Source: Saxibacter everestensis
GTDB taxonomy: Bacteria; Actinomycetota; Actinomycetes; Actinomycetales; Brevibacteriaceae
Length of the DNA: 64,000 bases
Direction of reading: 5' to 3'
Assembly (NCBI RefSeq): GCF_025787225.1
Contig: NZ_CP090958.1
Location: forward strand, 3,458,550 to 3,522,549
In this document: in pieces, positions 1 to 9,174 of the stretch
Layout: each line of letters opens with the position of its first letter
How positions within the stretch are numbered: position 1 is the first letter of the stretch
Made by a program: the position numbers and the translations under genes
The notes under the pieces: generated by a model
Told to the model about the DNA's origin: nothing
Databases searched by the model: none
The model's input: the letters and a program-made list of their open reading frames with translations, nothing else

Positions 1-436
1 TGTTCTTGCTAAGTGCCGCCCACCCGGTCGATTGGCTCAAACCCTGCACGATCATCAGCGGCAGGAAAAGCCAGAGCGCGGTGCCGATGCCCATGAAGAA
101 GGCGGCCACCGTCGCCATGATCATGCCTCCGGCGACAACAACCCTGGTTCCCCACCGCTCCGCGCATGCTCCCCAGACGAACTGGCCCAGGGCGTATGCC
201 GCCAGGTAGGCGGAGTCCAGCAGGCCGAGGGACTGCCGCGAGATGATGCCCTCGTCCAGGATGCCCACCTTGGCAGCTGAGAAGGCCGACCGAGGGAAGT
301 AGAAGGCAGCATAGGCAAGCCAGCTGAGGGCGAAGATGCGGAACTGCCACTTCCGCAACTCCTGCCGTTTGGTACGGCAGCTGCTCGTTGCCTCAGCTGT
401 GACCATGGAATCCGGGGCTTTCTGCTGTTCGAACAC
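1..436 (-). CDS. OPA-type MFS transporter, N-terminal part (runs off the window)
   Basis: This is the first 145 codons of a membrane permease; the rest lies left of the window. Around residues 35-50 it carries a Tyr-Phe-Pro-Arg-Ser-Ala-Phe stretch followed by Ala-Lys-Val-Gly-Ile-Leu, the pattern of the organophosphate:phosphate antiporter branch of the MFS (GlpT/UhpT relatives). Two or three hydrophobic helices follow, with a conserved Gly-Gln-Phe-X-Trp-Gly turn. I chose the GTG at 436 because an AGAGG box sits 7 bases upstream; an in-frame ATG at 406 is the alternative. The gene downstream in family terms, and next to it on the same strand, is phosphonoacetate hydrolase, so uptake of phosphonoacetate or a similar phosphonate is the likely role. 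The substrate is inferred from context only. Confidence 0.8.
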   Translation of the reverse strand, partial: MFEQQKAPDSMVTAEATSSCRTKRQELRKWQFRIFALSWLAYAAFYFPRSAFSAAKVGILDEGIISRQSLGLLDSAYLAAYALGQFVWGACAERWGTRVVVAGGMIMATVAAFFMGIGTALWLFLPLMIVQGLSQSTGWAALSKN

Positions 437-602
437 GTGAACACCTCTGGAAGTTGGACGTCGACCGGTTGAGGAATCCTTCCGCCGGTGGCGGCTGGAC
501 TGGTGCATGAGGATCCTGGTGCTGACTTCTGATGGTGCGGTTTCTGGTGCTGCTGTTTCTGGTGCTGCGATGGAACGGACGGTTCAGTTAAGGCCGGTTC
601 GG

Positions 603-1973
603 CTAGACGGCAGCCTCGCTCGGTATTGCTGAACGCACCAGGTGAGTCGTGGCCACCCAGTACGCGTCGTAGTTGTGCACGGCGGCGTTCTCGCCGCCGA
701 TTGAGGTCGCTTCGGTCTCTGCCGGAACCGGCAGCCGCCGATTGATGATGAACGGAATCCGCAGTTCGCCCAGGCCTCCGTGCGAACGCAGCGGCACTTC
801 AAGGTTGCTCAGATCGTGCCAGGCCGCGTAGCGTCCCAGCGCAGTGTTCTTGTCGGCGAGGACGAGAATGTCGCCGACCCGGTCATCCGGCAGCTCGAGC
901 AGCGGGGCGCCCTCTTCCGCGGTGAAGACCCGGTGCACGCCGGGCAAGCTCCTGAGTCGCTCAAGCACGGAGTCCCGGTCGCTGTCTTCGGGTAGGTACA
1001 CGCTGGCAAAAGACCCCAGCGCGCCGTGGTGAACCGTGTAGGGATCGGTGATTGGCAGGATGACTCGTGCACCGTCGCCGTTTTCGCCTTTGCCGCTTTC
1101 GCCGTCCAGGCCCAGCACCGCGTTGACCTCGTCCTCCACGTAGATCACCCGGGGCGTTCCATCGTCATGATGTTTGGCACTCATGCCGTGATCCGCAGTG
1201 ATCACCACGACGGCGCCGAGCTCATCCAGTGCCTGCGCGTAGGAGTCGATCATGGCGTAGAAGTCGTTGGCAGTTTCGGTGCCCGGCGCGTTCTTGTGCT
1301 GGATGTAGTCGGTAAGCGACAAGTACATCAGGTCGGGCTTCCGTTCCTGCATAATCCTGACCCCGGCCGCCAGCGCGAATTCGCTGAGTTCCGCCGAGTA
1401 GACGCTCGGCAGCGGTAGGCCGACCAGATCCAGTACGTTGTCGATACCGTTTGCGGACAGCTTTGCCTCGTCCGCCTTCTCCGCCGAGAAGCAGATCCCG
1501 GTGTTCGCCGGCTCGACCAGCTCGCCGGAACCTTTGACATTCAGACCGACTTCGACAAGGCCGGCCCCGAGCAGCCGGCGCAGCTTGTCCTTTGCCGTCA
1601 CGACGGCAACGCTCAGGCCGGCATCCGCTGCCGCGGCGAAAATGGTGGGGGCGCGCAGGAACTTCGCATCGTTCATCAGCACCTCTTCGCCGCTGTCCCG
1701 GTCGAAAAAGTAGTTTCCGCTGATGCCGTGCACCCTGGGCGGCCGGCCGGTGGCGATCGACATATTGTTCGGATTTGTCAGGGTCGGAACTGCGCAGTGC
1801 GCATCCCACGACGCCCCGGTTCCGTCCAGCACCTTGGCCAGCCACGGCATCCGACCCGCCGCAACAGCGGCTTCGTGGTATTCAGGCTCACTGCCATCGA
1901 TGCAGATAACCACCACGGGACCGTCTGGAGCGGTGTAGGTACGGCCGTTCACCTGGAAGCTTGCTGCGGTCAT
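603..1973 (-). CDS. phnA: Phosphonoacetate hydrolase
   Basis: A 456-residue cytoplasmic enzyme of the alkaline phosphatase/nucleotide pyrophosphatase superfamily that cleaves the C-P bond of phosphonoacetate to acetate and phosphate. The metal-binding Asp is at residue 26 (Ile-Asp-Gly-Ser-Glu). The threonine nucleophile lies in Pro-Thr-Leu-Thr-Asn-Pro-Asn-Asn (Thr64/Thr66), and further zinc ligands are in Thr-Ala-Asp-His-Gly-Met near residue 250 and Ser-His-Gly-Gly near residue 395. Length matches the family. The ATG has a good AGGAG box. The OPA-type permease follows on the same strand, so uptake and cleavage are probably co-expressed. An inverted repeat lies 24-54 bases upstream of the start. 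Confidence 0.93.
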   Translation of the reverse strand: MTAASFQVNGRTYTAPDGPVVVICIDGSEPEYHEAAVAAGRMPWLAKVLDGTGASWDAHCAVPTLTNPNNMSIATGRPPRVHGISGNYFFDRDSGEEVLMNDAKFLRAPTIFAAAADAGLSVAVVTAKDKLRRLLGAGLVEVGLNVKGSGELVEPANTGICFSAEKADEAKLSANGIDNVLDLVGLPLPSVYSAELSEFALAAGVRIMQERKPDLMYLSLTDYIQHKNAPGTETANDFYAMIDSYAQALDELGAVVVITADHGMSAKHHDDGTPRVIYVEDEVNAVLGLDGESGKGENGDGARVILPITDPYTVHHGALGSFASVYLPEDSDRDSVLERLRSLPGVHRVFTAEEGAPLLELPDDRVGDILVLADKNTALGRYAAWHDLSNLEVPLRSHGGLGELRIPFIINRRLPVPAETEATSIGGENAAVHNYDAYWVATTHLVRSAIPSEAAV

Positions 1974-1996
1974 TTTGCACTCCTTGCTAGCACTGT

Positions 1997-2027
1997 GATC
2001 TGCGTTACCTAAGATTTAGTGCAGATC
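1997..2027. promoter_or_regulatory. Inverted repeat upstream of phnA
   Basis: GATCTGC and GCAGATC form perfect 7-base arms with a 17-base spacer, 24 bases upstream of the phosphonoacetate hydrolase start, in the divergent region shared with a GntR gene. It is well placed to be an operator or activator site. The regulator is unknown: known phn clusters use a LysR regulator, and none lies next to this copy. Confidence 0.4.
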
Positions 2028-2215
2028 CGCGTCGGACTGAACGCCCCATCTGGCTATGCGGGGTATCAGGAAATCGAATAGCCCTTCCGGCCCAGGGCTC
2101 ACCGGCGGCTGGAGCTCCCCGGCGGACGTTGCTCTCGGAATGACTTGCGGACAGATAGGGTGAGGCGCATGGAAGCAGCTGGCCGAAGCGTGTCCTTCAG
2201 CCGGACGATGCAGTC

Positions 2216-2980
2216 ATGACGCCCCGAACCGGACCGGCGCCCGGAGCCCGCGCAGCCGTTTTCGCCCAGCTTGCCGATGTCGGGCGGGCCGAACAGGTCG
2301 CCCAGCGGCTGAGCGACGCAATCGTGCTCGGCCTCTTCGCCCCCGGTGAACGTCTGCCGAATGAGACCGAGCTGGCCAGACGCTTTGGCGTCGCACTGAT
2401 CACCGCCAGGGAAGGCCTGAGCGTACTCCGGGACGCCGGGCTGGTCGAGACGCGCCGTGGCCGTGATGGCGGCAGCTTCGTGACAACCACGCAAACTCCG
2501 GACGATACCGTGCTGCACGATCGCCTGCTTCACGTTTCGCAGGTTGAGCTGTCGGACCTGACCGCCTACTTTGCAACCATCGTTGCCGGCAGCGTTGAGC
2601 TCGCTGCCGAGCGATCCACGGTTCAGGACACGGAACGGCTGAAGGACTGGCTGCGCTCCGCCGATTTCGGCACAGGCGCCAACGGACACAGAAATGCCGG
2701 GGGCTTCTACCTCGAGCTCGCGGTGCTCAGTCAATCTGCCCGGCTGGTCCGGGAGAACATCCGCCTGCAGGCCGAGTTCGGGACGCTGCTCTGGCTCTGT
2801 ATGGGCGACGCCGGCATGCGGAAGCAGACCGCCAGCAGCAATGTCAGAATCGTCGACGCCATTGCCGATCACGATCCGGAAGAAGCGCGCTCCCAGGTCA
2901 GACGGCAGATTCAGTCCATGACGGAATGGCTGCTGGATGCCAAGGCGCAAACCGAACGAGAGGCGCTGGACGATGCCTAG
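2216..2980 (+). CDS. GntR/FadR-type regulator with FCD domain
   Basis: A 254-residue DNA-binding regulator. Residues about 27-90 form the GntR winged helix, with Leu-Pro-Asn-Glu-Thr-Glu-Leu-Ala-Arg-Arg-Phe-Gly in the usual helix-turn-helix place, followed by the wing Thr-Arg-Arg-Gly-Arg-Asp-Gly-Gly. The rest is an all-helical ligand-binding (FCD-like) domain of about 150 residues. Its stop codon overlaps the start of the Cache-domain gene by 8 bases, so the two are translationally coupled. The APC permease follows on the same strand, so the regulator probably senses the substrate of that permease, an amino acid or amine. An alternative role is control of the divergent phnA gene. Confidence 0.88.
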   Translation: MTPRTGPAPGARAAVFAQLADVGRAEQVAQRLSDAIVLGLFAPGERLPNETELARRFGVALITAREGLSVLRDAGLVETRRGRDGGSFVTTTQTPDDTVLHDRLLHVSQVELSDLTAYFATIVAGSVELAAERSTVQDTERLKDWLRSADFGTGANGHRNAGGFYLELAVLSQSARLVRENIRLQAEFGTLLWLCMGDAGMRKQTASSNVRIVDAIADHDPEEARSQVRRQIQSMTEWLLDAKAQTEREALDDA

Positions 2981-3737
2981 CGAACGTCATCCGGGCCCGC
3001 AGGATTGCGTTTCGGCAGTTTCCTCAGTCTTCGAACGCGTCTTCGCGCAGCTGACGGTTTGGCGTTCCGCCATCGAAACCACCACAGGCCTGCACCCCGG
3101 CGCAGTGCTGCACCCCGGACAGCTCGACCGCGTCGTCTATCCACTCGTTGGGCCGACGCTCGGTTCGACGGGATCGCTGCTGATTGGCGCCGGGTTCATC
3201 GGCGCGCCCACCAGCCACAGCGGTCCCGGCCTGCGCTTCTCCTGGTGGCTCGGACCTCTCGAGTCGAATCCATTGTTCGGAAGCACAACCGAGCCGACCC
3301 GGCTCGACCTGTCAACACGTGGCTACGCCGAGTATCTGGGCGATTTCCGTTCCCTCGAGTGGTACACGGCGCCCGAAGCCACCCGGCGCAGGCATGTCAC
3401 CGGGCCGTATGTCGACCATCTCTGCACCTGCGACTACATCCTCACCCTCAGCATGCCTACCGAAGTCGACGGGGAGATGACCGGCATTGTCGGCGCCGAC
3501 ATCTACGTGAAGCGACTGGAACTGGAACTCTTGCCGATCTTCCTCCGGCTCGGCGCACCGGCATCCCTGCTGAATCGGACCGGTCGGGTGATCATTTCCA
3601 CCGATCCAAGACGCCCGGCAGGCAGCATCGTTTCCGACCCGGCCGAAAGCAGCCTGCTTCCCTGCCTGGGCACCCCGTTCAATGTGCTGGTGCAGGGCCC
3701 TCGCAACAGCCCTCAGAATAAACATCTGGTTCTATAG
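2973..3737 (+). CDS. Soluble Cache-domain protein
   Basis: I place the start at the ATG at 2973, overlapping the stop of the GntR gene, which gives 254 residues; a GAGAGG box lies about 9 bases upstream. The Cache (PAS-like extracellular sensor) fold is suggested by the central part: a Tyr-Leu-Gly-Asp-Phe-Arg-Ser-Leu-Glu-Trp-Tyr stretch, then a conserved Gly-Pro-Tyr-Val-Asp, then a beta-rich Met-Thr-Gly-Ile-Val-Gly-Ala-Asp-Ile segment typical of the second half of such domains. Unlike most Cache proteins it has no signal peptide and no membrane helix, so it should be cytoplasmic. The tight coupling to GntR suggests it binds the same small ligand and acts as a partner or co-sensor of the regulator. 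This is inferred; no catalytic residues are evident. Confidence 0.75.
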   Translation: MPSERHPGPQDCVSAVSSVFERVFAQLTVWRSAIETTTGLHPGAVLHPGQLDRVVYPLVGPTLGSTGSLLIGAGFIGAPTSHSGPGLRFSWWLGPLESNPLFGSTTEPTRLDLSTRGYAEYLGDFRSLEWYTAPEATRRRHVTGPYVDHLCTCDYILTLSMPTEVDGEMTGIVGADIYVKRLELELLPIFLRLGAPASLLNRTGRVIISTDPRRPAGSIVSDPAESSLLPCLGTPFNVLVQGPRNSPQNKHLVL

Positions 3738-3837
3738 GTATTAGCTGAATATCGTGTTAAGTTTTGGGCACGCACAATGAGGTGTCCGCGGCCGACGATG
3801 ACCGCAACGGCCCTCTGGTCCGACCCGGAAGGTCACG

Positions 3838-5343
3838 ATGTCCACAGATCCCTCCACCGATCCCTCGACGGCCAAAGGTCTCTCCGACCGCGAGCATCTC
3901 GCGGTCCTTGGGTATGAAGGCTCGTTCGAAAGATCCATGTCGTTGTGGGCCAACTTCGCCCTTGGCTTCACCTACCTTTCTCCGCTCGTCGGGGTGTACT
4001 CGCTCTTCGCGCTGTCAATGAGCACCGGGGGACCGCCCTCGATTTTCTGGATCGTCATTGTCGGGGCCGGCCAGTTGCTGGTTGCCCTTGTCTTCGGCGA
4101 GGTCGTGTCGCAGTACCCGATCCACGGGGGTATCTACCCGTGGACCCGCCGGCTGTGGGGCAGGCGCTATGCCTGGATGGCAGCCTGGGTCTATATCTGG
4201 GCAATGATCGTCACGATCACCTCGGTCGCCGAGTTCGGCAGCGGCTTCCTTGCCAGCCTGTTCAATATCGCCGTCACGAAGGAAGTGACCCTAGGACTTT
4301 CCCTGGTCTTCCTCGTGGTCGCGCTTGGTCTGAACTTTTCCGGCACGAAGATGCTGGCCAGAGTCGCCCGAATTGGCCTTGCGGCTGAGCTGATCGGTGT
4401 TATCGCGGTAGGGCTGTACCTGCTGATCTTCCAGCGCAAGCAGGAGTTCGGGGTGTTCTTCGACTCAATGGGCGTGCAGGGCGACGGTTCCTACCTGACG
4501 GCGTTCGGCGGTGCCGCTCTCGCAGGTCTTTTCCTGTTCTACGGCTTCGAGGCCTGCGGAGACGTGGCCGAGGAGGTTTCCACTCCGGCTCGGCGTATCC
4601 CCCGCGCGATGATGATGACGATCCTGGTGGGCGGGGTCTCGGCACTGTTCTCGTTCGGTGGCTATGTGATGGCCGCGCCGAACCTGCAGGCGATTGTCGA
4701 TGGCGAAGACATCGATCCGATCCCCGCCATCCTCACCGCCGCGCTCGGCGATGTCGGGGCGAAGATATTCCTGATCGTCGCGTTGACGGCGTTCCTGTCC
4801 TGCGTGCTGAGCCTGCAGGCGGCTGCCAGTCGCCTGCTCTTCTCATTTGCCCGCGACGGCATGATTCCGGGACACGCCTGGCTTGCGCGGGTCTCACCGC
4901 GCAGCAAGGTACCGACGAACGCGCTGATCGTGGCCTGCACCATTCCGGTCATTCTGTGCGTGACCATCTATCTTGGCCCGGAGCAGCTACTCGCCCAGAT
5001 CACGGCGTTTGCAGTGCTTGGCATCTACGTTGCCTTCCAGTCTGTCGTCCTCGCCTCTTTGCGGCAGCGGATCAAGGGATGGCGTCCCGCCGGTCCCTTC
5101 AGCCTGGGTGGCGCTGGTTTCGCCATCAATATTCTGGCGCTCGGCTACGGCGTCTTCGCCATGTTCCTGCTGGCCCGGCCGGGAAGCTCCGGCGTATTCG
5201 TGAACGACTGGATAGTCCTGATCGGACTCGGAATCGTGCTCGGCACCGGGCTGCTGTACCTGTTCATCGCAAGTCCGGACAGAAAGTCGGACGCGCCGAG
5301 CGGCGACGCCATCGAGATTGCCGCGGCTCTGCGCCGGCGATAA
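3838..5343 (+). CDS. APC family amino acid/amine permease
   Basis: A 501-residue inner-membrane transporter with about 12 hydrophobic helices. The N-terminus shows the APC pattern: a soluble lead of about 30 residues, then Ser-Leu-Trp-Ala-Asn-Phe-Ala-Leu-Gly-Phe-Thr-Tyr-Leu-Ser-Pro. A Phe-Tyr-Gly-Phe-Glu-Ala-Cys-Gly-Asp-Val-Ala-Glu-Glu segment in the middle is typical of the ACT/GABA-permease branch. A GGAAGG box precedes the ATG. It follows the GntR-Cache pair on the same strand after 100 bases, and a succinate-semialdehyde-type dehydrogenase lies just beyond on the other strand. Together this suggests uptake of an amino acid or amine degraded through a semialdehyde. The substrate is not determined by sequence. 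Confidence 0.88.
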   Translation: MSTDPSTDPSTAKGLSDREHLAVLGYEGSFERSMSLWANFALGFTYLSPLVGVYSLFALSMSTGGPPSIFWIVIVGAGQLLVALVFGEVVSQYPIHGGIYPWTRRLWGRRYAWMAAWVYIWAMIVTITSVAEFGSGFLASLFNIAVTKEVTLGLSLVFLVVALGLNFSGTKMLARVARIGLAAELIGVIAVGLYLLIFQRKQEFGVFFDSMGVQGDGSYLTAFGGAALAGLFLFYGFEACGDVAEEVSTPARRIPRAMMMTILVGGVSALFSFGGYVMAAPNLQAIVDGEDIDPIPAILTAALGDVGAKIFLIVALTAFLSCVLSLQAAASRLLFSFARDGMIPGHAWLARVSPRSKVPTNALIVACTIPVILCVTIYLGPEQLLAQITAFAVLGIYVAFQSVVLASLRQRIKGWRPAGPFSLGGAGFAINILALGYGVFAMFLLARPGSSGVFVNDWIVLIGLGIVLGTGLLYLFIASPDRKSDAPSGDAIEIAAALRRR

Positions 5344-5372
5344 GGCCCGACGCCGTACAAACGCCGCCGACA

Positions 5373-5442
5373 CCAAAGGCCGCCGACCTACGTACAACCG
5401 CCCTGCTTTCCAGGGACTGTACTTCGGCCGGCGGCCTTTTGG
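5373..5442. terminator. Bidirectional hairpin terminator between convergent genes
   Basis: AAAGGCCGCCG (5375-5385) pairs perfectly with CGGCGGCCTTT (5429-5439). Nested inside are GTACA/TGTAC and CCCTG/CAGGG pairs around a CTTTC loop, so the whole segment can fold into one long stem. It ends in a short T run on one strand and an A run on the other. It lies exactly between the ends of the APC permease and the aldehyde dehydrogenase genes. Confidence 0.75.
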
Positions 5443-5465
5443 TCTCCACTGAGCCGCTATCGCCC

Positions 5466-6839
5466 TTACTTCGCCGTGCGGATCAGCTTCTTGTTCACGA
5501 ACTCGTCCATGCCGTACTTGCCGAGTTCCCGACCGATACCGGACCGCTTCACGCCCCCGAACGGCAGGTCGGCCTGGCTTGCCGCGACCCCATTGATCCA
5601 GACCATGCCGGTATCAAGCCTGTCGGCGATTTCCCGCGCCTTCTCGACATCCGTGCTGAACACGGCGCCGCCAAGCCCGTAGGCGGAGCTGTTGGCCAGC
5701 TCGACTGCCTCGTCCTCGCTGGCAACTTTGTACACAACTGCAGCCGGCCCGAACAGCTCCTCGGAATAGGCCCTCATCTTCGGGGTGATGTCGGTCAGCA
5801 CGGTCGGCTCAACGAAAGCTCCGGGGCCGTCGAGCCGCTTGCCGCCCAGATGCAAGGTGGCACCCTTATCCACTGCATCCTGGATCTGCTCCAGCAGGCC
5901 GTCCGCTGCTGCCGACGACGATAGCGGGCCGAATCGGGTTGCCGGGTCTGCTGGATCGCCCGGCGTGACCTTCGCGATCCGTTCGGTCAGCTTACTGACG
6001 AAGTCGTCGTAGAGGTTTTCGTTCACGATGAAGCGTTTTGGCGAGTTGCATGCCTGGCCGGCATTGCCCATCCGGCCAGCCGCGGCCATTTTCACCGTAG
6101 TGTCCAGATCGTCGGTGTCGAGCACGATGAACGCGTCACTACCGCCGAGTTCCAGCACGCACTTCTTCAGGTTGCGGCCGGCGATCTCAGCCACGGCTGA
6201 ACCGGCCCGCTCACTTCCGGTCAGGGAGACGCCCTGGTTCCGCGGGTCGGCAATGATGTCGGCGACCTGATCGTTGCTGGCGAAGATGTTGATATACGCG
6301 CCATCCGGCAGACCAGCATCCTTGAAGATCTGCTCCACTGCGAGCGCGGACTGCGGGCAGCTCGGCGCATGCTTCAGCAGGATGGTGTTGCCGAGCATCA
6401 GATTCGGGCCTGCAAAGCGAGCGACCTGATAGTAGGGGTAGTTCCAGGGCATGATGCCGAGCAGCGAACCGACCGGAGCGGAGCGAACAAGCGCCTCGCC
6501 TCCGCCGCTCACGCTGAGCACTTCATCCGCCATGAAGCCAGGACCCTCGGCGGCATAGTAGCTGTAGATGCTCGACACGATGTCGACCTCGCCCTTGGCC
6601 TCGCCGAAGGGCTTGCCCATTTCGGTGCCGATCAGCTTGGCCAGTTCGTCCTTTCGCTCCTGGTAGAGCTCGGCGACCCGATTCAGCACCTTCGATCGGT
6701 CTTCGAGCGGCGTGGTGCGCCACGATGCATAAGCCTGGTGAGAGGCGCTCAGCGCGGCTTCGATCTCTGCGGAACTGGCCTCCGGAAACTCCTTCAGGGT
6801 CTCGCCGGTAGCCGGGTTCACGGTCTTGTATGAAGTCAT
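5466..6839 (-). CDS. NAD(P)-dependent succinate-semialdehyde-type dehydrogenase
   Basis: A 457-residue cytoplasmic aldehyde dehydrogenase. The catalytic cysteine is Cys264 in Gly-Gln-Ala-Cys-Asn, the general base is Glu230 in Leu-Glu-Leu-Gly-Gly, and the cofactor-binding Pro-Trp-Asn-Tyr-Pro is near residue 131. The reading frame stays open 75 codons further upstream, but that extension is Arg/Pro-rich noise and runs into the next gene; the ATG at 6839 begins the usual family N-terminus. Closest in style to the short, SSADH-like (Sad/GabD2) branch, which oxidises succinate semialdehyde to succinate. It is convergent with the permease gene, so a joint role in amine or GABA-like catabolism is plausible but not proven. 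Confidence 0.87.
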   Translation of the reverse strand: MTSYKTVNPATGETLKEFPEASSAEIEAALSASHQAYASWRTTPLEDRSKVLNRVAELYQERKDELAKLIGTEMGKPFGEAKGEVDIVSSIYSYYAAEGPGFMADEVLSVSGGGEALVRSAPVGSLLGIMPWNYPYYQVARFAGPNLMLGNTILLKHAPSCPQSALAVEQIFKDAGLPDGAYINIFASNDQVADIIADPRNQGVSLTGSERAGSAVAEIAGRNLKKCVLELGGSDAFIVLDTDDLDTTVKMAAAGRMGNAGQACNSPKRFIVNENLYDDFVSKLTERIAKVTPGDPADPATRFGPLSSSAAADGLLEQIQDAVDKGATLHLGGKRLDGPGAFVEPTVLTDITPKMRAYSEELFGPAAVVYKVASEDEAVELANSSAYGLGGAVFSTDVEKAREIADRLDTGMVWINGVAASQADLPFGGVKRSGIGRELGKYGMDEFVNKKLIRTAK

Positions 6840-6931
6840 GGCCCCAACATATCGGTCCCGCGGGTCGAGCTGAAGCGGGGTGCGGGCGCGGGGTGGTGCG
6901 GGGTTGCTGCAACCGGGATGGGCGCGGCGAT

Positions 6932-7546
6932 TCAGTCCCGGACGTTTGCGTCCCAGGTCCAAGGCCGCGGTCCACTGGGTCCGCGCCCCGAGGCTTCCAG
7001 CAGATCTGCCCACGGATCGTCGGTGCGCGAAGCTGCCGGCAACAGCCGGTCGAGGATGCCACACGTCAGGGTAGGCGCGGGGCTATAGGGGATGTCGAAG
7101 GTCTGCAGGATGTCGTGCGCGTGCAGGACGAGCTCGATGGCACCCATCGCCGCAAATCCGCCAGCATCCGCCAAACCTCGGGGGTGATATCCCCGCTTGT
7201 CGGCCGGCGTGACCGCTACCACGGCGGCAAGCAGCCCCGCCGTTGCATCCAGCGTCTGCACGATGCCGGCCGTTCCGGCGGTCGGCTCGGTGCGCATCAC
7301 ATTGGCCGGCCCGCCCTCGCGTTCCGCAGCCGGCTCAATGACCCTTAGGTAGTCGTTGGTCGGCGGCGTCTGACCGGCCAATTGCATGGCGTAGAAGGCG
7401 AAGTCGTCGCTGAGGTGGTCAACCGTTTCCCGGCAGGTCCAGGTCAGCCGAAAGGCCATCTCGTCCCACTGGGCCGGCTCTATCTGCTGCAGCAGCGGGA
7501 TGACGGCGTCGACACCGGCGCGGAATTCGGTTGCTCCAAGGCTCAT
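6932..7546 (-). CDS. Maleylpyruvate-isomerase-N/DinB-like protein
   Basis: A 204-residue soluble protein whose N-terminal half looks like the mycothiol-dependent maleylpyruvate isomerase/DinB four-helix bundle found in actinobacteria: a [11 protein letters not shown] segment near residue 35 (family His metal ligand) and Ile-Glu-Leu-Val-Leu-His-Ala-His-Asp near residue 140 (further His ligands). Such proteins bind a divalent metal and often use mycothiol as cofactor; the reaction here is unknown. The 3' end is at 6932, about 90 bases upstream of the dehydrogenase start. The region between this gene and the MFS gene (7547-7827) shows no clear gene or hairpin. Confidence 0.8.
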   Translation of the reverse strand: MSLGATEFRAGVDAVIPLLQQIEPAQWDEMAFRLTWTCRETVDHLSDDFAFYAMQLAGQTPPTNDYLRVIEPAAEREGGPANVMRTEPTAGTAGIVQTLDATAGLLAAVVAVTPADKRGYHPRGLADAGGFAAMGAIELVLHAHDILQTFDIPYSPAPTLTCGILDRLLPAASRTDDPWADLLEASGRGPSGPRPWTWDANVRD

Positions 7547-7827
7547 TCAGTGATCGTGCCATGAGCGGCATCGGCCGACAAAAGGCGGGGCCAACCCGCG
7601 GGTAACCGCCGGAATCTCAGACTGTGAGCCGAACCTGACTGCCTCCGGGCAGCTAGCGTCAGCATCTGTGCGCCGCCGAGCGTTAGGCCCGCCCGGCCAG
7701 TTTGGTCGGTGACGGAACGATCATCTCCGTTATGGGCCTGCCGCTAACCCTGCAGCCGAGCCGTCCGGAGCCGCTGCCCTGATCGGCGCGACCTAGCGGT
7801 TTGCTTGGCACGTGAAGCACGGCCGGG

Positions 7828-9120
7828 TCAGGGGTGGGTTTCGTCGGCGAGCGCGTCTAGTTCACGCGGCAGGTCGCGCATGGTGAGCAGCGGGGACAGC
7901 AGGACTGGCAGGGCGGCGAGCACCGCGAGCGCGGCAAAGATCCAGAGCGTCGTAACTATCCCGAGCTGGCGTCCGAGCAGGCCGCCAAGGAAGGCGCCGA
8001 CGGGCATCGGCCCCCAGACGAGGAAACGGATCGAGGCGTTCATCCGTCCGAGTAAGGGCTTGGGACATAAGCGCTGGCGGAAGCTCACCTGGGTGATGTT
8101 GTAGACGACGGTCGCCCACGAAGTAATGAAGCCACCGACCGCCAGCGTGGGAACCGTCAGCAACGTGCTTGCCAGCGGCATGGATAGCAACGCGACGCCG
8201 CTGAGGGCAGCGGCCAGCGGGATGGACCGGCCTTCGCCCACGAGACGCTGGAAGCGGGAGGCGGTGACGGCGCCGACAATGCCGCCCACAGCACTCACGG
8301 ACATCACCAGGCCGAGCGTGGTCTCGGACAGGCCGAGCGTATTCAGGGCGTAGAGGACGAAGATCGCGTAGACCGCGGAGGAGGCGAGGTTTGCGGTGCC
8401 GGTGCAAGCGACAATGCGTCGCAAAAACGAATGTCCGAGGACGAACGTCAGTCCCTCGCGGATCTCGGTTGCCAGCGGCCGGCGCGCTTGCGGGTCGGCC
8501 ACCTCCTCCCGGTGGTGGATCCGGCTGACGAACAAGCTGGAGAGTGCCATGCATACGCTGGTCACGGCGATCGTTACCGGCGACCCGATCCAGCCCACGA
8601 GAGCCGAGGCCGCGGAAGGACCGACGACCGTGGCGGTCTGCTGGCTAGCCTGGAGCTTGCCATTGCCGTCGCCGATCTGGTTGCCGTCGACGATCTCGGG
8701 TAGGTAGGACTGGTTGGCGACGTCGAAGAAGACGGTGATGACGCCGACGAGGGCAGCGACGAGGTAGAGGTGGAGCAGGCTGAGGGAGTCGATCAGCCAG
8801 GCTAGTGGGAGAGTTAGCAGGAGCGCGGCGCGGAGCAGGTCGCCGAGGACAATGACGAACTTCTTGCGGGACCGGTCCACCCAGGCCCCGGCCGGCAGGC
8901 TGACGAGGAGGAAAGCTGCCGACTCCAGAGCGGCCAGCACGCCCATTTCGAAGGCGTCCGCGTGCAGCAGCTGCACCGCCATGAGGGGCATCGCGAACAG
9001 GACAAACTGGTTTCCGAACACTGAGACTGTGTCGCCCATCCAGAGCTGGCGGAAGTCGTGGTGTCGCCACAGGCTGGCGATCGGATAGCGACCGAAACCG
9101 GCGTTGGGTTTTGGGGGCAT
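7828..9120 (-). CDS. MFS transporter, DHA-type exporter
   Basis: A 430-residue membrane protein with about 12 hydrophobic helices. The first loop carries Trp-Met-Gly-Asp-Thr-Val-Ser-Val-Phe-Gly-Asn-Gln, typical of the enterobactin-exporter/macrolide-efflux branch (EntS/MefA type) of the MFS, and a charged Val-Asp-Arg-Ser-Arg-Lys-Lys loop lies between helices 2 and 3. It is transcribed away from an ArsR-like regulator gene with two operator-like inverted repeats between them, a classic arrangement for a repressed efflux pump. Drug or metabolite export is likely; the substrate is unknown. Confidence 0.88.
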   Translation of the reverse strand: MPPKPNAGFGRYPIASLWRHHDFRQLWMGDTVSVFGNQFVLFAMPLMAVQLLHADAFEMGVLAALESAAFLLVSLPAGAWVDRSRKKFVIVLGDLLRAALLLTLPLAWLIDSLSLLHLYLVAALVGVITVFFDVANQSYLPEIVDGNQIGDGNGKLQASQQTATVVGPSAASALVGWIGSPVTIAVTSVCMALSSLFVSRIHHREEVADPQARRPLATEIREGLTFVLGHSFLRRIVACTGTANLASSAVYAIFVLYALNTLGLSETTLGLVMSVSAVGGIVGAVTASRFQRLVGEGRSIPLAAALSGVALLSMPLASTLLTVPTLAVGGFITSWATVVYNITQVSFRQRLCPKPLLGRMNASIRFLVWGPMPVGAFLGGLLGRQLGIVTTLWIFAALAVLAALPVLLSPLLTMRDLPRELDALADETHP

Positions 9121-9139
9121 GGCTGAGCCTCTTCTTTAG

Positions 9140-9159
9140 TGATTGGCAATCGCCAATCA
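9140..9159. promoter_or_regulatory. Operator-like inverted repeat, copy 1
   Basis: TGATTGGC and GCCAATCA are perfect 8-base arms around AATC. It lies 20 bases upstream of the MFS start. It shares the pattern TGATTG-N8-CAATCA with the second copy at 9175-9194; the two centres are 35 bases apart. This is the expected binding site of the ArsR-like regulator encoded on the other side. Confidence 0.7.
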
Positions 9160-9174
9160 CACGTCTATCAGCAC

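Noticed and set aside
2099-2950. Long open frame of 283 codons on the minus strand
   Set aside because: It lies opposite the GntR gene and its sequence is a shadow with no family pattern; the plus-strand GntR protein has clear domains.
6840-7064. 75-codon N-terminal extension of the aldehyde dehydrogenase
   Set aside because: It is Arg/Pro-rich, overlaps the neighbouring gene, and the ATG at 6839 starts the family N-terminus.
7547-7827. Possible small gene between the mycothiol-type and MFS genes
   Set aside because: No frame with a ribosome site or plausible composition; no clear hairpin with a T run.
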